27,890 nt of DNA from Asterionellopsis glacialis (taxonomy: Eukaryota; Bacillariophyta; Plagiogrammaphyceae; Rhaphoneidales; Asterionellopsidaceae): positions 1 to 27,890 of the forward strand of contig WKLE02001377.1 in the NCBI GenBank assembly GCA_014885115.2, read 5' to 3'. Of this stretch, positions 20,312 to 27,890 are shown one piece after another (position 1 is the first letter of the stretch; each line of letters starts with the position of its first letter). The translations under genes were made by a program, and so were the position numbers. The notes below the pieces were generated by a model. The model did no database searches and was not told the DNA's origin. It saw only the letters and a program-made list of their open reading frames with translations.

Positions 20312-21105
20312 GGTGACAACAACATTGGGATGGTGGTGCCATCAAAAAAGAGAGCAACATTGAAAATTAGGAAAGGATCAGTAGGAAGTAGGCAGAGCTA
20401 AAAATTAATTTGAAACGGAAAAGGCAGGCTCAGTTGGGAGAGAGGCATGAATTGCTATTTTGTTTTTGAGGGACCAAAGGAGATTGATTAAATTGGGGGA
20501 TGAAATAGAGATGGTATAGAGGGAGCTCTGAAATACTGTTGCAAAAGATACCCAGAAAGTGATGTTGATCCATGTGATATAAAATCAGATCTCAAAAAAT
20601 CCTGCATTGGTTTTTGGCTTTCCTAAGTAAATGTAATGATGACATCATTTTTTAATCCTTGGGTTCTGACCTTTGAAGAAAATATCTCCAGAAAAATGTG
20701 GGGAGAAATGTTTGACAACCATAGCAAATATCCCTATCCCTAGAATTTGTTAGTGAAATTTTTGACCCCAGGGGGCTTTTGGAAAAGGCAGCATTGGTTT
20801 TTTAAAGAAACTGTTTCAGGTGGGAGGAGGGCTACATCAGGGCTTACCAGGGGTAAAGGGGGGGGTTCAAAGCACCCAACCACAATGGTTTTGGACAAAA
20901 AGAGCAGGGGAGGGGGCAAAGCCCCCATCCTTAATGTTGGGACAGCTACTTTCAAATGTTTCCATGAAACCCCCAGACCATTGACTGGTACGCAAGTTCC
21001 AAGCAATCTAGGGTGTGCCTTTAAGAAAGTTCCACCACACAAACTAGTAATGTGTATTATCAATGACAAGCAAAAACTTCCAATTTCAAAACCATCATTG
21101 TTAGA
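20312..21105. other. Non-coding spacer with G-rich hairpin
   Basis: No gene is supported. A G/C-rich part (20750-20990) contains the hairpin GGGGGC-AAA-GCCCCC at 20912-20926. Overlapping ORFs on both strands here (about 110-120 codons) look compositional: they are dense in Gly/Lys or Pro and match nothing. 20560-20592 is the inverted partner of 5410-5442. The spacer lies between two minus-strand decayed genes and may be part of the same transposon. Confidence 0.5.
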
Positions 21106-23010
21106 CTAGATGTCTTCCATTACCTTATCATACTTTATAATTAAGTCTTTGATTACGAATTTCTGTTCTTGGTAGTCAGTCATCCATTGGAACAGTAACC
21201 AAGTTTGTTACCCAAGTCTTTTCATCTTGGTAGTATCTGTGAGTTTTTTCCTTTCCATAGAATAGTTCAAAATAATCTATGCCTGGTGCACTGAACAACC
21301 TCAGAAATGATCCACCAGTAATGCTCCCAAAGTAGCTGTAAGCTTTGATAATGTAGTCGTTTGCTGGTGAATGTCTTGGATCATTAACATCAATACCAAA
21401 ATTCTCCAATTGACTCAATTCCTGCATTATATTGAAAAAACAGACCCATAATGTTTGATAAGTGGCACATGCATGACTGACTTTCCCCTTTTCAAGTACA
21501 AACTTGCCAATCATTGGTAGGCTTATTTTGGTATTGTTGATTAGAGAGAGGGGAAAAGTGTGACTGGACTTATAAATGTGACATGTGATGGTATTCACAT
21601 TGTTGGAGTGCTTAGAGACAATAAACATTGTTCCTCTGTAAGTTATGATGAACCATGATCTTTTTTTTTAAGATCATGAGCTAAGTAAAACTCAATTGGC
21701 AACATGAGCATCTTCAATAGATAATTTGTTTGTTTGACAAAAACATAACTACCAGCACAATTGGAATAGTAACTCAGGGGGGATAATTATTACTTCTCCA
21801 GAGAACCTATTGTCAATGTTCTGTAGGAAGAATCCAGGGGAACTTTTTTTTGAGAGGATAATATATGAAGCATTGCTGTTAGTAGTTAAGTAACTACTGT
21901 TTGCAGATGTTACTGATACATTGTCACTTGGAGTTGTGCTTATTGTCAAAATTTGTAGGTTGGTAAGCAAATGACTTGGTTTTACCAATGATTGTTGACC
22001 ACTGGGTTTGTTATTATTTAATGTTTGGTTGTTCTTATTTCTTGAGTCTGAAATATTGGTGGTGGTTCTTTTCTGTATCCGTCTTTTGCTCGTTGATTGA
22101 TGAGAGAGGTATTTTTGGTAGAAAGTGTGGAATTTCATTCTCACAATAAGGTAGTTGAGACTGTCTGAACACAATTCCACATTGTATGAGTTACATGACA
22201 ATTTTCTAAAAAAAACCTTATGAAGATCCTTTGCATAATGATCAATGTCATTCTTGTATACTAGATTCTTCAAGTGATCAACAGCTGAGTTCTTATTTTG
22301 TAATAAAGCATCAGTCTTTTCTTGACAGGGGAGGTAAGTGCAAGGGAAAGCAACTGCCAAATGTGTTAGTGTTGCAATGTACAGAGAATATGTTGAGCTA
22401 TGTTTAGCAACAAGTAAAGATCCTTGCTATCCCAAGTCTTGTATTTTGGGTGATTTGAAAAAATATATTGAAGGAAGGTTATGACCAAATGTAAACATTG
22501 GGTATATTCTGTCACACAGTGAACAAAACTATCTTTGTTCAAGACCTTGAAAAACTTCTTTTGCTTCATTCTTTTTTTGTTTTTAATAGGTGTTGGAATC
22601 CCATTGGGTTGATTGGTTGTAGAAACCATACTTTCTTGATCTACATTATTTAAAGACACCTGGGAATTGACATCATTCATCAAAGATTGTCCAAAAACAT
22701 TGGCCTGACTCAGAATGGAATGCAACAATGCAACAGTTCCCTTCCAGTTACTGTATTTGTTGACAGCTTCCAAATTGTTTTCTGTCTGAAGAGTTGCTTT
22801 GGACACAGAAGAAACATCTTTGACCTGGAGATATACATTGGTATTAGGTTGTTTGTCACTTTTCTTTTTGGGAGAGAGGAAGGAATTTAATAATGCTTTC
22901 TTGGTTCCTGTACAGCATTTTTGGAAGTGGTTGACCAGATGAGGTTGACCAGATTCTCTAAGTTTCCTTTTTGCACCATTCTTTCCTTCCTTTTGGAAAG
23001 AAAGAACCAG
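21106..23010 (-). pseudogene. Long unrecognised ORF, decayed by frameshifts; possibly a transposon accessory gene
   Basis: About 630 codons can be followed on the minus strand, from about 23010, where non-LTR copy 2 begins (so the true start is probably lost), to TAG at 21108-21106. The frame shifts near 22370, near 21780 (C-run), at an A9 run near 21661-21670 and near 21178. Long open pieces are 22806-22366 (continuing upstream to about 23010), 22360-21749 and 21628-21176. It starts Lys-rich (NSFLSPKKKSDKQ), continues with helical text (NWKGTVALLHSILSQ, YTQCLHLVITFLQYIF), has a Ser/Asn/Thr-rich linker (21900-22060), and ends in a folded-looking part (FIITYRGTMFIVSKHS, YSYFGSITGGSFLRLFSAPG) and a charged helix (QEQKFVIKDLIIKYDKVMED). 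I recognise no domain. It lies upstream of, and parallel to, the MULE-like gene. Confidence 0.5.
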
Positions 23011-25850
23011 AATGACTATTCTCTCAATTCACTCCTCTGAAGATCATCATTACAGGATGATAGATGCCTATGTTGATGATGCAAACAATGGTAACAATGA
23101 TGTACATCTACAAGATGGCCAAGATCCTGACACTATCATTCAAAACTTGCAACACTCCTCCCAAGAATGCAAGAGACTGCTTAATATCACAGCAGCTGGC
23201 TCTCTTAATATTCTAAAGTGCTTCTGGTTGGTCTTATTCTGCAATTGTCATCAAGATCTTCCAGTACCAACCAACGCCAAAGACCAAAGATATTCCTGCA
23301 GCCCTAGCTATCACAAACAGTTCTACAAAAACTTCCAAAGCAATTAAGAGATTAGAACCAGGAGAGGCCTTGAAACTACTGGGTGTGTGGACACAACTGT
23401 ATGGTCCGATGAAAACACATTTGGATATACTACAAGACAAAGTTGAGACACTGATTTGTCATATAAGAGCTGGTAATCTAAATCACTTTGAAGCAATTCT
23501 TGCCTACAAGCAAGTAGCCTTTAAGAGAGTTGACTACTCTCTACCTACAACAATTTACAAATTTCATGAACTTGCCCAACCTCAAGCACCTCTAACTACA
23601 GTATTTCTATCCTCAGGTGGGGATCCTAGCAGACTGAAAAGAACACTGGTTGTATATGGACCTGAACAATATGGAGGTGTTGGCCTAGACAATCTTATAA
23701 CTAATTGTGGTAATGCACAACTCAAATATCTTCTAAGCCACCTTCACCACCATCATGACAAAACTGGGTCAAATCATGAAAAATATATTAGAACAGCACC
23801 AACTTTTTGTGGGAGTAGAGTTTTCCATTCTAGAAAGACCTCAAGAGAAACTTCCCTATCTACCTAATTGCTGGTTTCAAATGATAAGATCATATCTCAA
23901 ATGCATCAATGGGTCCATAGAGATACCATGTCTCTGGCTGCCTCAACCATCAAGAAATCACAACACCCTACTAATGACTATATTTTGATCCTGGACCACA
24001 TCCAGAATTAAACTTATCCAATTGAATGCCTGCAGGATAGCTACATGTTCAAACAGTTGCAGATATATCAACAGCAGATGGCAACTTGCTCAGGGTAGAT
24101 CTTGTCCTAAGCAACAGTAATCCCCTCTTCTTGTCCTCACTACTATGGCCTAGACAACAATATCCATCTGCTAAATGTTGGACTCTATGGCAACAAGTGC
24201 TAAAGGATACCATATAAGTGGCCTTGGCAAATAGTTTACTACACCACAGTCAATTCAGCATACAGTAATAAACCCATTAACAAACATCGTTTACATCCAA
24301 CAAGACCCTTCACTACCTAACATATATGAGAAACATTATCCACTATCCTTCACTAGTTGGAAATATCACAAGCAACTCATCACCACAATATTTCTCCCTG
24401 ACACACATATTCCTGTAGACATAAACACAGCTAACAGATATCTCTTAAGGTCCCACTCCATTGAATATGACCCAGAGCAGGCTTCACCTCAATTGACATC
24501 CTTCCATCTGTACCTACATTCACTTGAACCAGTGGTGCAGCAACTATTCCAATATACTACTCAAGTAAGAACCATTCAAACCCTTAAAATCATATTAAGA
24601 GAAGGATAAAAAATAATGATTGGATCATATGGCTCCAAGAAGTCCACAGTTGGGACATTTGCATGGATCATGGAAAATTCCTTGTGTGACACATCATACA
24701 AAGGAATGGGGGCAGTACACAGATACTTACCAACAATGCAATTGCATTGAACAGAATTATGTACATTACCTCTGTGTACAAATTTCTCTTTAAAATCTGC
24801 AGCTTCTTTAAAATCTCAACCAGCACATCCAAAATCCATTCCATATGCAACAACCAAGAATGTGTACAGAAAGTACAGGATACAGAATGACCTCTACCAG
24901 GCACCTCCAGATACTTAGCATCAGACTATGATATTGAATCACACCTATGTTACATTCTTCAACATGGTCACTTGCCCGTAACCTTGTTGTAGGTCAAAGA
25001 CCATTGAGATACAACACAATCACGCAATACTCTTTCAAAAGATGCACAGCTTAATATAGTGGCCAATGAATTAGCAGAACTTGCATATGCAGAGCGTACA
25101 AAATCACATGATAACATGCCTCCATTTACAGCTACTGTAGCATCTCTCAAACTAAATGATAGCAGAGTGTCATCTTGTATGACTCAAAGAATAGCCAAAG
25201 CATTATATCTCAAGGATATCCAAGAGTATAGGAGAATCAAATATGGATGAAATCATTCAGTATGGGGCACTATTACCACTTTGTCAACAAGTAATTCTTC
25301 TTGTGAATACACTCCTCCAGAAGAAAACCTAGTATAGTAGACTCATAGCTACTACGATTCAAACTAATCTCTCAAAGGGGATGACAGGAGATGTAATCAC
25401 TCCACCTCTTCTACCCCAAGACCCTACCACACATGATACCTTAGTGCTGGAAGCATTCAAAGAACAACAGGCAATTGGCTGGCATAACATGTTAAAAGGC
25501 TGGGCAGATATCAAATAAATGGATACAAGCTCAAGAAAGCTTCTATAAATCTCACAAATTGATGTATCTGGTGTTGAATTGAAACAAAAACAATGGAATT
25601 GTATGGAGTAAACAACTTGTGAAGGGACTTCACAGACTTGCATATAACACTTGGATCTTTAGAAACAATGACATTCCTGGTCATGACAAGACCAAAGATG
25701 CCAAAGCGAGACATGATAAGCTCCATGAAAGCACTTGCAACAACAATGACAAACAGTTTATATTCCTGGCCACAATACAATTGAGGTACTTTCATACTCT
25801 ATTCAAGATAGACCTTGGTCCAACTACAATCAATTATTAGCATGACACAA
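22998..25850 (+). mobile_element. Non-LTR retrotransposon, copy 2: 5'-truncated, strongly decayed ORF2
   Basis: This copy aligns at protein level with ORF2 of copy 1 from just before the RT active site (counterpart of about 12010) to its C-terminus. Landmarks are IDAYVDDANNG with YVDD at 23069-23080; LEPGEALKLLGVWTQLYG; AYKQVAFKRVDYSLPTT; VVYGPEQYGGVGLDNL; and IPCLWLPQPSRNH. Further on are NPLTNIVY and the RNase H start GSYGSKKSTVGTFAWIMEN, where the catalytic Asp is Tyr. The last matches are NELAELAYAERT, a GWHNMLKGW block, WIFRNNDIPGHDK and ATIQLRYF. Many stops and frameshifts of all kinds are present. Nucleotide similarity to copy 1 is visibly lower than between the two gypsy copies. Left truncation is typical of incomplete reverse transcription of non-LTR elements. 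Confidence 0.85.
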
Positions 25851-26120
25851 TAATCTTACAAATGCACTCAATATGATTGAATTACAGTCACTTCAGACCC
25901 TTGATACTAGATAAAGTAACAGGGTCCTCTGAGATATTCATTGAATATGAATATGATTCTATAATTGTGATGTGCAAATAATGCATAGGGCAATCTCCCA
26001 AGCATCCAAAATATGTATGTACACTAACTGCGTATTTGGTCCTTCTGTTTTTCTCTGGTTTACCAGTTTCAGAAGCATCATTCTGTGCAAGTCTGATTAA
26101 CTGGCTAGTTCTTTTTAGTA
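25851..26120. other. Unassigned junction between non-LTR copy 2 and gypsy copy 2
   Basis: No coding similarity is recognised. It may hold the 3' tail of the non-LTR copy and eroded RNase H sequence of the gypsy element, but neither can be shown by eye. Confidence 0.35.
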
Positions 26121-27503
26121 GTAGTATAACGGACTATAAGATTTGATTTACAAACAAGTATTCCTGGTGAAGAAAATGTCATTGCTGATGCACTTTCACA
26201 GCTAGATACAAGATGTGTGGATGATGATGATGACAATGATGAATCAGTACCAGAGCTCATCAATGTCATAGAAGCGTATTCAATTACCCAAGAGCAAATC
26301 AAAGAAACAGTATTTCTGATATTCCCTCTGTTAAATTAACTGTACCAACAAAATGATCAAACACTTAGGAAACTAATGCACAATGCCAAACCTGGTATGT
26401 TCATGACTAAAGAAGTTGAAGGAGAACCTCTTGTACACTTTGAAGGTAAAATATACATACCTGAGAGACTTCAACAACATCTTGTAGAGTGGTATCACAA
26501 ATACTTAGTGCACCCAGGTATGGGACATACAGAAGCAACCATACAACAACATTTTACTTGGTCCAAGCTAAGAACTCACTTAGAGAACTTCTGTAAGACA
26601 TGTAAACAATGTCAGTATGTAAGAAGCAACATATGAAATATGGACACTTACCTCCTAAAGAGGCTGAAATCCTGAAATGGGAACGAGTCCATATAGACCT
26701 ACTAATAGGAAAATATATTATTAAATCCAATTCAGGTACACATACACTACAATGTCTTATGATAGTAGAACCTGCCACTGGCTGGTTTGCAATCAAAGCA
26801 GTTAGAGACAAAACAGCTGACACAGTAATAGAAGCATTCCACTCTGCCTGGTTATGCCAGTATCCATGTCCAAGGTACGTAGACTATAACAACAGCTCAG
26901 AGTTTAAGAGTGTATTTGATCAAACACAGCAAAACTTTGGCTTTGAGAAGACTAACCACTACTTATAATCTCCAATCAAGTGGTATCATAGAATGGGTAC
27001 ACCAAGTCATAGGCAACTGCTTACATGCACTTGATATAAGTGAATCAGCCAATCCACCTATGATATGCAGAGATGATGAACTGTAGGATAACATACTTAG
27101 TTCTGTAGCATGGGCTATAGGCAGTACATATGTTACTACATTAGAAGCTAAATCAGGACAATTAGTGTTTGGATGTGACATGCTATTATCAATTACATGT
27201 AGAGCTAATTGGGCATGTATCCATAATAAGAATCAAATGCTAATTAACCAAAATAACCAAAAAGAAAATTGTAAATGGCAAAACCATGTATAATCAGTAG
27301 GTGACCTAATAATGCTAGAGAAGCTGGGAAAGATAGCTAAGTTGGACAAACCTCCTACTGGTCCTAATGAAGTTATTCAAGTATTTATGAATGGTACTGT
27401 ATGCATCTGTAGAGGCATCATAGAAGCAATGGTTAAGACCTGCCTAATGCCATACTACAAACGCATATAGGACAACTGAGGAAGCAAACGAACTACAACT
27501 CCC
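26121..27503 (+). pseudogene. Gypsy-like pol remnant, copy 2: RNase H tail, integrase and pol 3' end
   Basis: It starts inside RNase H (IPGEENVIADALSQLD, near 26160-26210) followed by an Asp-rich linker. That is exactly the region deleted from copy 1. The integrase follows: IYIPERLQQHLVEWYHKYLVHPG and ENFCKTCKQCQ (HHCC region), a frameshift near 26625, and HIDLL with the first Asp at 26696. Next is DYNNSSEF, where the second catalytic Asp is Asn (codon 26888 AAC; copy 1 has GAC). Another frameshift near 26968 precedes GIIEWVHQVIG with the Glu. Beyond the point where copy 1 ends, the text continues (LEKLGKIAKLDKPPTGPNEV, VKTCLMPYYKR) to ELQLPLGHS and TGA near 27518, overlapping the start of the LTR. 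The copy is inactive. Confidence 0.85.
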
Positions 27504-27644
27504 TTTAGGACACTCTTGAGGACGGATGGTTGTTGCATGGACAAGCATATGGACTCCAATTTACCTTTTACTAAATATTTCCTGGATCTTTTACTGCTTA
27601 CTCAATTGCCAGATCTTCTCCGGATTAAACTAAGCTCATAATTT
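27504..27644 (+). repeat. LTR, copy 2 (3' LTR of the gypsy remnant)
   Basis: This is the counterpart of 6932-7076 and lies directly downstream of the gypsy pol end. The TG start is degraded (TTTAGGACAC) and the CA end has been replaced: after CTCATAATTT the sequence turns into the inverse word ATGAGCT and the dispersed repeat at 27647. Confidence 0.6.
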
Positions 27645-27651
27645 ATGAGCT
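27633..27651. repeat. 19-bp perfect palindrome at the LTR/repeat junction
   Basis: AGCTCATAA-T-TTATGAGCT is symmetric around 27642. Its left arm is LTR sequence shared with 7061-7073; its right arm leads into the dispersed repeat copy C. The other LTR copy lacks the right arm, so the palindrome formed at the junction. Confidence 0.8.
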
Positions 27652-27670
27652 CCAACTAGCGCAGACTCTG
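27647..27670 (+). repeat. Dispersed repeat, copy C
   Basis: It matches 1612-1635 at 23 of 24 positions (A for G in CTCCAACTAGCGCAGACTCT) and is again followed by a C-run. It lies at the right edge of the transposon cluster, about 26 kb from copies A and B. Confidence 0.85.
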
Positions 27671-27890
27671 CTCCCCCCCTCTTGAGGCCCGTTTTTTTAC
27701 AAAATCTCGCATCCTGAGATTTTCATGTCAACGGAAGTACGTACTCGGACGATGGGAAAACTACTACAATACAAGAACAATATTTATTCTAATAATTCTA
27801 ATACTTCCGAAACTAAAATAATTTACTATAATCTAAATTGTAACCATTGAGCCTTCTTGTATAAATAGTTATATTTGTCAAATAATGTCT
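27671..27890. other. AT-rich right edge, TATA-like word
   Basis: There is no ORF of note. TATAAATAG near 27860 is a plausible TATA box for a gene starting beyond the window on the plus strand, but single AT-rich words like this are expected by chance here. Confidence 0.25.

Noticed and set aside
20740..21109. Overlapping ORFs of 109 (minus) and 120 (plus) codons
   Set aside because: Both lie in a G/C-skewed non-coding spacer after the clear stop of the upstream minus-strand gene. Neither resembles a protein family.
7120..27644. A single segmental duplication creating both non-LTR/gypsy pairs
   Set aside because: The two gypsy copies are visibly closer to each other than the two non-LTR copies, and the breakpoints differ within each family.
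27855..27875. TATA-box promoter for a gene to the right
   Set aside because: Only one TATAAATAG word in AT-rich sequence with no coding start inside the window, so it is kept only as a weak note.
1..27890. CRISPR arrays, tRNA, rRNA or prokaryotic operons
   Set aside because: No regularly spaced short repeats, no tRNA-like cloverleaf or rRNA sequence was noticed, and gene structure is that of eukaryotic retroelements. A tRNAscan or Infernal run would be more sensitive.

Overview
The window looks like a repeat-rich stretch of a eukaryotic nuclear genome, most probably a stramenopile alga such as a diatom. The pointers are a Pro-Thr-Ser repeat protein of the kind diatoms carry at one edge, low GC, and a chain of decayed non-LTR, Ty3/gypsy-like, MULE-like and Tc1/IS630-like elements. 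Bacterial signatures (operons, Shine-Dalgarno spacing, CRISPR) are absent. The host assignment is inference.

Layout. 1-1245 (minus): the only intact-looking host gene, a 415-codon N-terminal part of a membrane-anchored or secreted PTPSPT-repeat protein that runs off the left edge. 1246-3250: non-coding DNA with several inverted repeats (a 29-bp repeat, a TGACGTAA palindrome, a MITE-like hairpin). 3251-5021: an old two-gene, tail-to-tail DNA transposon with a DD34E (IS630/Tc1-like) transposase and an unrecognised partner ORF. 5022-6931: no recognised gene; a 74-bp tandem repeat lies at 6077-6275. 6932-7076: a short LTR. 7.1-15.3 kb: a nearly full-length non-LTR retrotransposon (ORF1, then ORF2 with EEP endonuclease, RT, RNase H and a zinc knuckle). 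15.3-18.66 kb: a gypsy-like element with gag, protease, truncated RT and integrase, with an internal deletion of the RNase H region. 18.66-23.0 kb (minus): a MULE-like transposase fragment and a long, unrecognised decayed ORF. 23.0-25.85 kb: a second, 5'-truncated and more diverged copy of the non-LTR element. 26.1-27.64 kb: a second gypsy fragment (RNase H tail, integrase, LTR). 27.65-27.89 kb: another copy of the left-hand repeat and AT-rich sequence.

All the mobile-element genes are broken. The decay has a visible pattern. Every in-frame premature stop in the large non-LTR element is TGA, and CpG is almost absent from the older blocks but frequent in the left-hand gene. That is what cytosine methylation followed by CGA-to-TGA deamination would leave. 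Catalytic residues are lost in the EEP endonuclease (Glu to Lys), the IS630-like transposase (second Asp to Asn), the gypsy RT (YIDD to YIDY) and the second gypsy integrase (second Asp to Asn).

All boundaries of mobile elements are approximate. They come from where protein-level similarity between copies stops.
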